Below are positions 11,395 to 25,500 of a DNA stretch of 64,000 bases, piece after piece (position 1 is the stretch's first letter; each line of letters opens with the position of its first letter). The translations under genes were made by a program, and so were the position numbers. Below the pieces are notes generated by a model. That model worked only from the letters and a program-made list of their open reading frames with translations. It searched no databases and was not told the origin of the DNA. This DNA is from Mercurialis annua. Taxonomy: Eukaryota > Streptophyta > Magnoliopsida > Malpighiales > Euphorbiaceae. The stretch covers positions 16,440,001 through 16,504,000 of the forward strand of contig NC_065570.1 in assembly GCF_937616625.2 (NCBI RefSeq), read 5' to 3'.

Positions 11395-14300
11395 TCGCTA
11401 AAAATATGAAAAGTTTGGATTTGTTTCGTAAACGTTAGGCTTATATCGCTAAAAAGATGAAACATTAGAATTAGTTTCGTAAACGTTTGTAAACGTTTAA
11501 CTTAAATCGCTAAAACGGTGAAATATTTCGATTTGTTTCGTAGCATTTGTCAGCGTTTGGCTTAAATTGCTAAAAAGGGGAAACGTTTGGATTTGTTTCG
11601 TAGCGTTTGTAAACGTTTGGCTTAAATTGCTAAAAAGGTGAAACGTTTGAATCTGTTTCGTAATGTTTGTAAACGTTTGGCTTAAATCGCTAAAAATGGG
11701 AAATGTTTGGATTTGTTTGTAATGTTGTAAACATTTGGTTAAACCGCTAAAAATGTGAAACTCTTGGTTTTGTTTCGTAATGTTTGTAAACGTTTGGCTT
11801 AAATCGCTAAAAGGATGAAACGTTTGGATTTGTTTCGTAGCATTTGTAAACGTTTGGCTTAATCGCTTAAAAGGTCAAACGTTTGGACTAGTTTCGTAAA
11901 TGTTTGAAAACATTTAACTTAAATCGCTAAAAAGAAAAAAACGTTTGGATTTGTTTCGTAGCGTTTGTAAACGTTTGGCTGAAATTGCTAAAACGGGGAA
12001 ACGTTTGGATTTTTTTCATAGCGTTTGAAAACGTTTGGCTTAAATTGCTAAAAAGGGGAAACGTTTGGATTTGTTTTTTAACGTTTGTAAACGTTTGGCT
12101 TAAATCGCTAAAAAGGGGAAACGTTTGATTTGTTTCGTAACGTTTGTAAACGTTTGGCTTAAATTGCTAAAAAGGTGAAACGCTTGGATTTGTTTCGTGG
12201 CGTTTGTAAACATTTGGCTTAAATCGCTAAAAATATGAAAAGTTTGGATTTGTTTCGTAAACGTTTGTAAACGTTAGGCTTATATCGCTAAAAAGATGAA
12301 ACATTAGAATTAGTTTCGGAAATGTTTGTAAACGTTTAACTTAAATCGCTAAAACGGTGAAATATTTCGATTTGTTTCGTAGCATTTGTCAGCGTTTGGC
12401 TTAAATTGCTAAAAAGGGGAAACGTTTGGATTTGTTTCGTAGCATTTGTAAACGTTTGGCTTAAATTGCTAAAAAGGAGAAACGTTTGAATCTGTTTCGT
12501 AATGTTTGTAAACGTTTGGCTTAAATCGCTAAAAATGGGAAATGTTTGGATTTGTTTGTAATGTTGTAAACATTTGGTTAAACCGCTAAAAATGTGAAAC
12601 TCTTGGTTTTGTTTCGTAATGTTTGTAAACGTTTGGCTTAAATCGCTAAAAAGATGAAACGTTTGGAATTGTTTCGTAGCATTTGTAAACGTTTGGCTTA
12701 ATCGCATAAAAGGTCAAACGTTTGGATTAGTTTCGTAAATGTTTGAAAACATTTAACTTAAATTGCTAAAAAGAAAAAAAACGTTTGGATTTGTTTCGTA
12801 GCGTTTGTAAACGTTTGGCTAAAATTGCTAAAACGGGGAAACGTTTGGATTTTTTTCATAGCGTTTGAAAACGTTTAGCTTAAATTGCTAAAAAGGGGAA
12901 ACGTTTGGATTTGTTTTTTAACGTTTGTAAACGTTTGGCTTCAATCGCTAAAAAGGGGAAACGTTTGATTTGTTTCGTAACGTTTGTAAACGTTTGGCTT
13001 CAATCGCTAAAAAGGTGAAACGCTTGGATTTGTTTCGTAGCGTTTGTAAACATTTGGCTTAAATCGCTAAAAATTTTAAAAGTTTGGATTTGTTTCGTAA
13101 ACGTTTGTAAACGTTAGGCTTATATCGCTAAAAAGATGAAACATTAGAATTAGTTTCGTAAATGTTTGTAAACGTTTAACTTAAATCGCTAAAACAGTGA
13201 AATATTTCGATTTGTTTCGTAGCATTTGTCAGCGTTTGGCTTAAATTGCTAAAAGTTTACGAAACAAATCCAAACTTTTAAAATTTTTAGCGATTTAAGC
13301 CAAATGTTTACAAACGCTAAAAAGATGAAACATTAGAATTAGTTTCGTAAATGTTTGTAAACGTTTAACTTAAATCGCTAAAACGGTGAAATATTTCGAT
13401 TTGTTTCGTAGCATTTGTCAGCGTTTGGCTTAAATTGCTAAAAAGGGGAAACATTTGGATTTGTTTCGTAGCGTTTGTAAACGTTTGGCTTAAATTGCTA
13501 AAAAGGCAAAACGTTTGAATCTGTTTCGTAATGTTTGGTTTAAATCGCTAAAAATGGGAAATGTTTGGATTTGTTTGTAATGTTGTAAACATTTGGTTAA
13601 ACCGCTAAAAATGTGAAACTCTTGGTTTTGTTTCGTAATGTTTGTAAACGTTTGGCTTAAATCGCTAAAAAGATGAAACGTTTGGATTTGTTTCGTAGCA
13701 TTTGTAAACGTTTGGCTTAATCGCTTAAAAGGTCAAACGTTTGGACTAGTTTCGTAAATGTTTGAAAACATTTAACTTAAATCGCTAAAAAGAAAAAAAA
13801 CGTTTGGATTTGTTTCGTAGCGTTTGTAAACGTTTGGCTAAAATTGCTAAAACGGGGAAATGTTTGGATTTTTTTCATAGCGTTTGAAAACGTTTAGCTT
13901 AAATTGCTAAAAAGGGGAAACGTTTGGATTTGTTTTTTAACGTTTGTAAACGTTTGGCTTCAATCGCTAAAAAGGGGAAACGTTTGATTGGTTTCGTAAC
14001 GTTTGTAAACGTTTGGCTTAAATTGCTAAAAAGGTGAAACGCTTGGATTTGTTTCGTAGTGTTTGTAAAAATTTGGCTTAAATCGCTAAAAATATGAAAA
14101 GTTTGGATTTGTTTCGTAAACGTTTGTAAACGTTAGGCTTATATCGTTAAAAAGCTGAAACATTAGAATTAGTTTCGTAAATGTTTGTAAACGTTTAACT
14201 TAGATCGCTAAAACGGTGAAATATTTCGATTTGTTTCGTAGCATTTGTCAGCGTTTGGCTTAAATTGCTAAAAAGGGGAAACGTTTGGATTTGTTTCGTA

Positions 14301-16570
14301 GCATTTGTAAACGTTTGGCTTCAATTGCTAAAAAGGCGAAACGTTTGAATCTGTTTCGTAATGTTTAGCTTAAATCGCTAAAAATGGGAAATGTTTGGAT
14401 TTGTTTGTAATGTTGTAAAGATTTGGTTAAACCGCTAAAAATGTGAAACTCTTGGTTTTGTTTCGTAATGTTTGTAAACGTTTGGCTTAAATCGCTAAAA
14501 AGATGAAACGTTTGGATTTGTTTCGTAGCATTTGTAAACGTTTGGCTTAATCGCTTAAAAGGTCAAACGTTTAGACTAGTTTCGTAAATGTTTGAAAACA
14601 TTTAACTTAAATCGCTAAAAAGAAAAAAAACGTTTGGATTTGTTTCGTAGCGTTTGTAAACGTTTGGCTAAAATTGCTAAAACGGGGAAACGTTTGGATT
14701 TTTTTCATAGCGTTTGAAAACGTTTGGCTTAAATTGCTAAAAAGGGGAAACGTTTGGATTTGTTTTTTAACGTTTGTAAACGTTTGGCTTCAATCGCTAA
14801 AAAGGGGAAACGTTTGATTTGTTTCGTAACGTTTGTAAACGTTTGGCTTAAATTGCTAAAAAGGTGAAACGCTTGGATTTGTTTCGTAGCGTTTGTAAAC
14901 ATTTGGCTTAAATCGCTAAAAATATGAAAAGTTTGGATTTGTTTCGTAAACGTTTGTAAACGTTAGGCTTATATCGCTAAAAAGATGAAACATTAGAATT
15001 AGTTTCGCAAATGTTTGTAAACGTTTAACTTAAATCGCTAAAACGGTGAAATATTTCGATTTGTTTCGTAGCATTTGTCAGCGTTTGGCTTAAATTGCTA
15101 AAAAGGGGAAACGTTTGGATTTGTTTCGTAGCGTTTGTAAACGTTTGGCTTAAATTGCTAAAAAGGCGAAACGTTTGAATCTGTTTCGTAATGTTTGTAA
15201 ACGTTTGGCTTAAATCGCTAAAAATGGGAAATGTTTGGATTTGTTTGTAATGTTGTAAACATTTGGTTAAACCGCTAAAAATGTGAAACTCTTGGTTTTG
15301 TTTCGTAATGTTTGTAAACGTTTGGCTTAAATCGCTAAAAAGATGAAACGTTTGGATTTGTTTCGTAGCATTTGTAAACGTTTGGCTTAATCGCTTAAAA
15401 GGTCAAACGTTTGGATTAGTTTCGTAAATGTTTGAAAACATTTAACTTAAATTGCTAAAAAGAAAAAAAACGTTTGGATTTGTTTCGTAGCGTTTGTAAA
15501 CGTTTGGCTGAAATTGCTAAAACGGGGAAACGTTTGGATTTTTTTCATAGCGTTTGAAAACGTTTGGCTTAAATTGCTAAAAAGGGGAAACGTTTGGATT
15601 TGTTTTTTAACGTTTGTAAACGTTTGGCTTAAATCGCTAAAAAGGGGAAACGTTTGATTTGTTTCGTAACGTTTGTAAACGTTTGGCTTAAATTGCTAAA
15701 AAGGTGAAACGCTTGGATTTGTTTCGTGGCGTTTGTAAACATTTGGCTTAAATCGCTAAAAATATGAAAAGTTTGGATTTGTTTCGTAAACGTTTGTAAA
15801 CGTTAGGCTTATATCGCTAAAAAGATGAAACATTAGAATTAGTTTCGTAAATGTTTGTAAACGTTTAACTTAAATCGCTAAAACGGTGAAATATTTCGAT
15901 TTGTTTCGTAGCATTTGTAAGCGTTTGGCTTAAATTGCTAAAAAGGGGAAACGTTTGAATTTGTTTCGTAGCGTTTGTAAACGTTTGGCTTAAATTGCTA
16001 AAAAGGCGAAATGTTTGAATCTGTTTCGTAATGTTTGGCTTAAATCGCTAAAAATGGGAAATGTTTGGATTTGTTTGTAATGTTGTAAACATTTGGTTAA
16101 ACCGCTAAAAATGTGAAACTCTTGGTTTTGTTTCGTAATGTTTGTAAACGTTTGGCTTAAATCGCTAAAAAGATGAAACGTTTGTATTTGTTTCGTAGCA
16201 TTTGTAAACGTTTGGCTTAATCGCTTAAAAGGTCAAACGTTTGGACTAGTTTCGTAAATGTTTGAAAACATTTAACTTAAATCGCTAAAAAGAAAAAAAA
16301 ACGTTTGGATTTGTTTCGTAGCATTTGTAAACGTTTGGCTGAAATTGCTAAAATGGGGAAACATTTGGATTTTTTTCATAGCGTTTGAAAACGTTTGGCT
16401 TAAATTGCTAAAAAGGGGAAACGTTTGGATTTGTTTTTTAACGTTTGTAAACGTTTGTCTTAAATCGCTAAAAAGGGGAAACGTTTGATTTGTTTCGTAA
16501 TGTTTGTAAACGTTTGGCTTAAATTGCTAAAAAGGTGAAACGCTTTGATTTGTTTCGTAGCGTTTGTAAA
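11395..16570 (+). repeat. 840-bp higher-order repeat, about six near-identical copies
   Basis: The variant CGTTAGGC occurs at 11433, 12272, 13112, 14131, 14961 and 15801. Spacings are 839, 840, 1019, 830 and 840 bp, so the period is 14 units of 60 bp. Other markers keep the same order in every copy: a run AAAAAGAAAAAAA before ACGTTTGG, ATTTGTCAGCG, and TTGTAAACATTTGG followed by TTAAACCGCT. Copies differ at only a few bases, so this is the youngest amplification in the array. The 1019-bp spacing is explained by an inverted insertion with a local duplication at 13255-13443, offset by a small deletion near 13529. Confidence 0.93.
13255..13318 (-). other. 64-bp inverted copy with serial template switch
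   Basis: These 64 bases are a 64/64 reverse-complement match to 13039-13102. The match includes a private variant (AAATTTTAAAAG) not seen at that place in the other 840-bp copies. Directly after it the sequence returns to forward and repeats what follows 13127 (GCTAAAAAGATG), giving a 189-bp offset duplication. A forward-reverse-forward path of this kind is the signature of a replication fork that switched strand and then switched back. Confidence 0.9.
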
Positions 16571-16599
16571 CGTTTAACTTAAATCGCTAAAAAAGTGAA

Positions 16600-19500
16600 A
16601 TGTTTGGATTTGTTTTGTAACGTTTGTAAACGTTTAGCTTAAATCGCTAAAAAGGTGAAACACTTGGATTTGTTTCGTAACGTTGTTAAACATTTGGCTT
16701 AAATTGCTAAAAAGGTGAAAGGCTTGGATTTGTTTTGTAATCTTTGTAAACGTTTGGCTTAAATTGCTAAAAAGATGAAACGCTTGGTTTTGTTTTGTAA
16801 CGTTTGGCTTAAATCGCTAAAAACAGGAAATGTTTGGATTTGTTTCGAAATGTTTTAGATGTTTGGTTTTGTTTTGTAACGTTTGTAAACGTTTGGCTTA
16901 AATCGCTAAAAAGGTGAAACGTTTAGATTTGTTTCGTAACGTTTGTAAACGTTTGGCTTATATTGCGAATATGGGGAAACGTTCGGATTAGTTTCATAGA
17001 CGTTTGTGAACGTTTAACATAAATAGCTTAAAAGGAAAAAAACGTTTGGATTTGTTTCGTAGCGTTTGTAAACGTTTGTCTTAAATTGCTAAAACGGGGA
17101 AACGTTTGGATTTGTTTCATAGCGTTTGTAAACGTTTGGCTTAAATTGCTAAAAAGGTGAAATGTTTGGATTTGTTTCATAAAGTTTGTAAACATTTGGT
17201 TTTGTTTTGTAACGTTTGTAAACGCTTAGCTTAAATCGCTAAAATGGTGACACGTTTGGATTTGTTTCGTAATGTTATTAAATGTTTGGCTTAAATTGCT
17301 AAAAAGGAGAAACATTTGGATTTGTTTCATAACGTTTCTAAACGTTTGGCTTCAATCGCTAAAAAGGGGAAACGTTTCGATTAGTTTCGTAACGTTTGTA
17401 AACGTTTGGTATAAATCGCTAAATAGGTGAAACTTTTGGATTTGTTTCGTATCGTTTTAAACGTTTGGCTTAAATCGCTAAAATAATGAAATGTTTGGAT
17501 TTTTTTCGTAACGTTTGTAAACATTTGGCTTTAATTGCTTTAAAGGTGAAACGTTTGCTTTGTTTCGTAAATTTTGTAAACGTTCGACTTAGATCCCTAA
17601 AAAGGTGAAACGTTTGGATTAGCTTCGTAAACGTTTGTAAATATTTAACTTAAATTGCTAAAAAGGTGAAACTTTTTGACTTATTTTGTAGCGTTTGTAA
17701 ACGTCTATCTTAAATTGCTAAAAAGGTAAAACGTTTGGATTTGTTACGTAGCGTTTGTAAACTTTTCGCATAAATCGCTAAAAAGGGGAAATGTTTGGAT
17801 TTATTTCGTAACATTTGTAAACGTTTCGCTTAAATCGCTAAAAAGGTGAAACGTTTGGATTTGTTACGTAGCGTTTGTAAATGGTTCGCTTAAATCGCTA
17901 AAAAGGTAAAATGTTTGGATTTTTTTCGTAACATTTGTAAACGTTTTGCTTAAATCGCTAAAAAGGTGAAACGTTTGGATTTGTTTCGTAGCGTTTGTAA
18001 ATGTTTCGCTTAAATCGCTAAAAAGGTGAAATGTTTGGATTTGTTTTGTAACGTTTGTAAACGTTCGACTTAAATCGCTAAAAAGATAAAACGTTAGGAT
18101 TTGTTTCGTAATGTTTTAAACGTTTGGTTTTGTTTCGTAACCTTTGTAAACGTTTTGGCTTATATCTCTAAAGAGGGGAAATGTTTGGATTTGTTTCGTA
18201 ACCTTTGTAAACGTTTGGCTGAAATTGCTAAAAAGGTGAAAGGCTTGGATTTGTTTCGTAACCTTTGAAAACGTTTGGCTTAAATTTCTAAAAAAGTGAA
18301 ACGCTTAGATTTGTTTCGCAAAGTTTGTAAACGTTTGGCTTAAATCATTATAAAGGCGAAACGTTTGGATTTGTTTCGTAAGGTTTGTAAACGTTTGGCT
18401 TAAATCGCCAAAATGGTGAAACGTTTGGATTTGTTTCATAACGTTTGTAAACGTTTGGCTTAAATTGATATTAAGGTGAAACACTTGGATTCGTTTCGAT
18501 ACGTTTGTAAATGTTTCGCTTAAATTGCTAAAAAGGTCAAACGCTTGGTTTTTTTGTTTCGTAACGTTTGTCAACGTTCCTCTTAAATCGCTAAAAAGGT
18601 GAAACGTTTGGATTTTTTTCGTAATGTTTGTAAACGTTTTGCTTAAATTGCTTAAAAAGGTGAAACGCTTGGATTTATTTGGTAATGTTCATAAATATTT
18701 GGCTTAAATTACTAAAAAGGTGAAACGCTTGGATTTGTTTTAGAACGTTTTGTAAACGTTTGGCTTAAATTGCTAAAAAGGTGAAACGTTTGAATTTTTT
18801 TCGTAGCGTTTCTAAACGTTTGGCTTAAATTGGTTCGTTTTTAAAGGTTTGGCTTAAATCGCTAAAAATATGAAAAGTTTGGATTTGTTTCATAACGTTT
18901 TAAACGTATGGTTTTGTTTCCTAATGTTTGTAAACGTTTGGCTTAAATTGATATGAAGGTGAAACACTTGGATTTGTTTCGTTATGTTTGTAAACGTTTC
19001 GCTTAAATTGCTAAAAAGGTGAAACGCTTGTTTTTTTGTCTCATAACGTTTGTAAACGTTTCGCTTAAATAGCTTAAAAGGTGAAACGTTAAGATTTTTT
19101 TCGTAACGTTTGTAAACGTTTTGCTTATATTACTAAAAAGGTGAAACACTTGGATTTTTTTGAGGACGTTTTGTAAACGTTTGGCTTAAATTGCTAAAAA
19201 GGTGAAACGCTTGGATTTGTTTCGTAGCGTTTCTAAACGTTTAACTTAAATTGCTTCGTTTGTAATGGTTTGGCTTAAATTGCGAAAAATGTTAAACGTT
19301 TGGATTTGTTTCGTAACGTTTTGAACGTTTGGTTTTGTTTCGTAACGTTTGTAAACGTTTGGCTTAAATCGATAAAATGGGGAATTGTTTGGATTTGTTT
19401 CGTAACGTTTAAAAACGTTTTGCTTAAATCGCTAAAAAGGCAAAACGTTCGGATTTGTTTCGTAACGTTTGTAAACGTTTGGCTTATATCGCTAAAAAGG

Positions 19501-22500
19501 TGAAATATTTGAATTTGTTTTGTAACGTTTGTAAACGTTTGGCTTAAATCGCTAAAAAGGTGAAATGTTTGTATTTGTTTTGTAACGTTTGTAAACCTTT
19601 GGATTAAATCGCTAAAAAGGTGAAGCGTTTTGATTTGTTTCATAACGTTTGTAAACGTTTGGCTTAAATAGCTAAAAAGGGGAAACCCTTGTATTTCTTT
19701 CGTAAAGTTTGTAAACGTTTGGCTTAAATCGCAAAAAAGGGGAAACGCTTGGATTTGTTTCGTAAAGGTTTTAAACATTTGGCTTAAATTGCTAAATAGG
19801 TGAAACGCTTGGATTTGTTTCTTAAAGTTTGTAAACGTTTGGCTTAAATTGCTAAAAGGTAAAACGCTTGGATTTGTTTCGTAACGTTTGTAAACGTTTG
19901 GCTTAAATCGCTAGAAAGGTGAAGCGTATGGATTTGTTTCGTAACGTTTGCAAACATCTAGCTTTAATCGCTAAAAATGGGAAACGTTTGGATTTGTTTC
20001 GTAATATTTTAAACGTTTAGCTTAAATCGCTAAATAGGTGAAACGTTTGGATTTGTTTCATAACGTTTGTAAACATTTGGCTGAAATCGCTAAAAGATGA
20101 AAAGTTTGGATTTATTTCGTAAACGTTTGTAAACGTTAGGCTTATATCGCTAAAAAGATGAAACATTAGGATTAGTTTTGTAAACATTTGTAAACGTTTA
20201 ACTTAAATCGCTGAAACAGTGATATTTTTGGATTTGTTTCGTAGCATTTGTAAGCGTTTGGCTTAAATTGCGAAAAAGGGGAAACGTTTGGATTGTTTCG
20301 TAGCGTTTGTAAACGTTTGGCTTAAATTGCTAAAAAGGTGAAACATTTGGATCTGTGTCGTAATGTTTGTAAAAGTTTGGCTTAAATCGCCAAAAAGGTG
20401 AAACGCTTGGATTTGTTTTGTAACGTTTGAAAACGTTTGGCTTATATTCCTAAAAATGTGAAAAGCTTGGTTTTGTTTTATAACGTTTGTAAACGTTTTG
20501 CTTAAATCGCTAATAATGGGAAATGTTTGGATTTGTTTCGTAATGTTGTAAAATTTTGTTAAACCGCTAAAAAGTTGAAACGTTTGGATTTGTTTCGTAA
20601 GGTTTGTAAACGTTCCGCTTAAATCGCTAAAAAGATGAAACATTTGGATTTATTTCGCGATGTTTGTAAACGTTTGGCTTAATCGGTAAAAAGGTGAAAC
20701 GTTTGGACTGGTTTTGTAAACGTTTGTAAACCTTTAACTTTTATCGCTAAAAAGGAAAAAACGTTTGGATTTGTTTCGTAGCGTTTGTAAACGTTTGGCT
20801 TAAATTGCCAAAACGGGGAAATGTTTGGATTTTTTTCGTAGCGTTTGTAAACGTTTGGCTTAAATTGCTAAAAAGGCAATAAATTTGGATTTGTTTCGTA
20901 CCATATGTAAACGTTTGGCTTAAATCGCTAAAAAGAGGAAACGTTTGGATTTTGTTTTTAACGTTTGTAAACGTTTGGCTTAAATCGCTAAAAAGGTGAA
21001 ACGTTTGATTTGTTTCGTAATGTTTGGAGTAAATTGCTAAAATGGTGAAACGCTTGGATTTGTTGTAAACGTTTCGCTTAAATCGCTAAAAAGGTGAAAT
21101 GTTTGGATTTGTTTCGTAACGTTTGTAAACGTTTAGCTTAAATCGCTAAAAAGGTGAACACTTGGATTTGTTTCGTAATGTTTGTTAAAATTTGGCTTAA
21201 ATTACTAAAAAGGTGAAAGGCTTGGATTTGTTTTGTAATCTTTGTAAAAGTTTGGCTTAAATTGCTAAAAAGATGAAACGCTTGGTTTTGTTTTGTAACG
21301 TTTGTAAATGTTTGGCTTAAATCGCTAAAAAGGGAAAACATTTGGATTTGTTTCGAAATGTTTTAAATGTTTGGTTTTGTTTCGTATCGTTTGTAAACGT
21401 TTGGCTTAAATCGCTAAAAAGGTGAAACGTTTAGATTTGTTTCATAACGTTTGTAAACGTTTGGCTTAAATCGCGAATAAGGGGAAACATTCAGATTAGT
21501 TTCGTAAACGTTTGTGAACGTTTAACTTAAATCGCTGAAAAGAAAAAAACGTTTGAATTTGTTTCGTAGCGTTTGTAAACGTTTGTCTTAAATTTCTAAA
21601 CAGGGAAACGTTTGGATTTGTTTCGTAGAGTTTGTAAACGCTTGGCTTAAATTGCTAAAAAGGTGAAATGTTTGGATTTGTTTCGTAACGTTTGTAAACA
21701 TTTGGTTTTGTTTCGTAACGTTTGTAAACGCTTAGCTTAAATTGCTAAAATGGTGGCACTTTCTGATTTGTTTCATAATGTTATTAAACGTTTGACTTAT
21801 ATTGCTAAAAAGGAGAAACGTTTGGATTTGTTTCATAACGTTTGTAAACGTTTGGCTTCAATCGCAAAAAAGGTGAAACGTTTTGATTAGATTCGTAAAG
21901 TTTGTAAACGTTTTGCATAAATCGCTAAATAGGTGAAACTTTTTGATTTGTTTTGTATAATTTTAAACGTTTGGCTTAAATCGCTAAAATGGGGAAATGT
22001 TTGGATTTTTTTCGTAATGTTTGTAAACATTTGGCTTTAATTTCTTTAAAGGTTAAACGTTTGCTTAGTTTCGTAACGTTTGTAAACGTTCGACTTAGAT
22101 CCCTAAAAAGGTGAAACATTTGGATTAGTTTCCTAAACGTTTGTAAATATTTAACTTAAATCGCTAAAAAGGTGAAACTTTTTGATTTATTTTGTAGCGT
22201 TTGTAAACATCTATCTTAAATTGCTAAAAAGGTGAAACATTTGGATTTATTACGTAGCGTTTGCAAACGTTTCGCTTAAATCGCTAAAAAGGTGAAATGT
22301 TTGGATTTGTTTCGTACCATTTGTAAATGTTTTGCTTAAATCGCTAAAAAGGTGAAACGTTTGGATTTGTTTCGTAGCGTTTGTAAATGTTTCGCTTAAA
22401 TTGCTAAAAAGGTGAAATGTTTGGATTTGTTTTGTAACGTTTGTAAACGTTCGGCTTAAATCGCTAAAAAGGTGAAACGCTAGGATTTGTTTCGTAATGT

Positions 22501-25500
22501 TTTAAACGTTTGGTTTTGTTTCGTAACGTTTGTAAATGTTTTGGCTTATATCTCTAAAGAGGTGAAACGTTTGGATTTGTTTCGTAACCTTTGTAAACGT
22601 TTGGCTTAAATTGCTAAAAAGGTGAAAGGCTTGGATTTGTTTCGTAACGTTTGAAAATGTTTAGCTTAAATTTCTAAAAAGGAGAAACGCTTGGATTTGT
22701 TTTGTAGTGTTTGTAAACGTTTGGCTTAAATCGTTATAAAGGCGAAACGTTGGGATTTGTTTCGTAATGTTTGTAAATGTTTGGCTTAAATCGCCAAAAA
22801 GGTGAAACGTTTGGATTTGTTTCGTAATGTTTGTAAACGTTTTGCTTTAATTGCTAAAAAGGTGAAATTTTTGGATTTGTTTCGTAACATTTGTAAACGT
22901 TTAGCTTAAATTGTAAAAAAGGTGAAACGCTTGGATTTGTTTCGTAATGTTTGTAAACGTTTGGCTTAAATTGATATGAAGGTGAAACACTTAGATTTGT
23001 TTCGTTATGTTTCTAAACGTTTCGCTTAAATTGCTAAAAAGGTGAAACGCTTGGTTTTTTTGTCTCGTAACGTTTGTAAACGTTCCGCTTAAATCGCTAA
23101 AAAGGTGAAACGTTTGGATTTTTTTCTTAACGTTTGTAAACGTTTTGCTTAAATTACTAAAAAGGTGAAACGCTTGGATTTGTATTAGTATGTTTTGTAA
23201 ACGTTTGGCTTAAATTGCTAAAAATGTGAAACGCTTGGATTTGTTTCGTAGCGTTTCTAAACGTTTGGTTTAAATTGCTTCGTTTGTAAGGGTTTGGCTT
23301 AAATCGCTAAAAATGTGAAACGTTTGGTTTTGTTTCATAACGTTTTGAACGTTTGGTTTTGTTTCGTAACGTTTGTAAACGTTTGACTTAAATCGATAAA
23401 ATAGGGAATTGTTTGGATTTTTTTCGTAACGTTTGTTAACGTTTTGCTTAAATCGCTAAAAAGGCGAAACGTTTGGATTTGTTTCGTAACGTTTGTAAAC
23501 GTTTGGCTTATATCGCTAAAAAGGTGAAATATTTGGATTTGTTTTGTAATGTTTGTAAACGTTTGGCTTAAATCGCTAGAAAGGTGAAACATTTGTCTTT
23601 GTTTTGTAATGTTTGTAAACGTTTGGCTTAAATCGCTAAAAAGGTGAAGCATTTTAATTTGTTTCATAACGTTTGTAAACGTTTGGCTTAAATAGCTAAA
23701 AAGGGGAAACGCTTGGATTTCTTTCGTAAAGTTTGTAAACGTTTGGCTTAAATTGCTAAAAAGGGGAAACGCTTGGATTTGTTTCGTAAAGTTTGTAAAC
23801 GTTTGGCTTAAATTGCTAAAAAGGTGAAACACTTGGATTTGTTTCTTAAAGTTTGTAAACGTATGGCTTAAGTTGCTAAAAAGGTGAAACGCTTGGATTT
23901 GTTTCGTAACGTTTGTAAACGTTTGGCTTAAATCGCTGAAAAGGTGAAGGGTATTGATTTGTTTCATAACGTTTGTAATCGTTTGGCTTAAATTGCTAAA
24001 AAGGTGAAACACTTATATTTGTTTTGTGACGTTTGAAAACATTTGGCTTCAATTGCCACAAAGGTGAAACGCTTGGTTTTGTTTCTTAACGTTTGTAAAT
24101 GTTTGGCTTAAATCGCTAAAAATGGGAAAAGTTTGGATTTGTTTCGTAATATTTTAAACGTTTGGCTTAAATCGCTAAATAGGTGAAACGTTTGGATTTT
24201 TTTGGTAACGTTTGTAAACATTTAGCTTAAATCGGTAAAACGGTGTAACGTTTGGATTTGTTTCGTAATGTTTGTAAACGTTTGGCTTAAATCGCTAAAA
24301 AGGTGAAAGGTTTGGATTTGTTTCGTAAATGTTTGTAAACGTTTGGCTTATATCACTAAAAAGATGAAACATTAGGATTAGTTTCGTAAACTTTTGTAAA
24401 TTTTTAACTTAAATCGCTAAAAAGGTGAAACGTTTGGATTTATTTCGTAGCATTTGTAAGCGTTTGGCTTAAATTGCTAAAAAGGGGAAACGTTTGGATT
24501 TGTTTCGTAGCGTTTGTAAACATTTGGCTTAAATTGCTAAAAAGGAGAAACGTTTGGATCTGTTTCGTAATGTTTGTAAATGTTTGGCTTAAATCGCTAA
24601 AAAGGTGAAACGTTTGGATTTGTTTTGTAACGTTTGAAAACGTTTGGCTTAAATTGCTAAAAATATGAAACGCTTGGTTTTGTTTCGTAATGTTTGTTAA
24701 CGTTTCGCTTAAATCGCTAAAAATACGAAATGTTTGGATTTGTTTCGTAATGTTGTAAACATTTGGTTAAACCGCTAAAAAGGTGGAATGTTTGGATTTG
24801 TTTCGTAACGTTTGTTAACGTTTGGCTTAATTCGCCAAAAAGATGATACATTTGGATTTTTTTCGTAACGTTTGTAAACGTTTAGCTTAATCGCTAAAAA
24901 GGTGAAACGTTTGGACTAGTTTCGTAAACGTTTGTAAACGTTTAACTTAAATCACTAAAACGTTTGTAAACGTTCGGACTAGTTTCGTAAACGTTTCGTG
25001 AACGTTTGGATTTGTTTCGTAACGTTTGTAAACGTTTGGCTTAAATCGCTAAAAAGTTGAAACATTTGGATTTGTTTCGTACCGTTTGTAAACGTTTGGC
25101 TGAAATTGCTAAAACGGGGAAACGTTTGGATTTTTTTCGTAGCGTCTGCAAACGTTTGGCTTAAATTGCTAAAAGGGCCATACATTTGGATTTGATTCGT
25201 AACGTTTGTAAACATTTGGCCTAAATCGCTAAAAAGAGGAAACGTTTGGATTTGTTTTTTAACGTTTGCCAACGTTTGGCTTAAATCTCTAAAAAGGGGA
25301 AACGTTTGATTTGTTTCGTAACGTTTGCAAACGTTTGGCTTAAATTGCTAAAAAGCTGAAACGCTTGGATTTGTTTCGTAGCGTTTGTAAACGTTTGGCT
25401 AAAATCGCTAAAAAGGTAAAATGTTTGGATTTGTTTCGTTACGTTTGTAAACGTTTAGCTTAAATCGCTAAAAAGGTGAAACACTTGGATTTGTTTCGTA

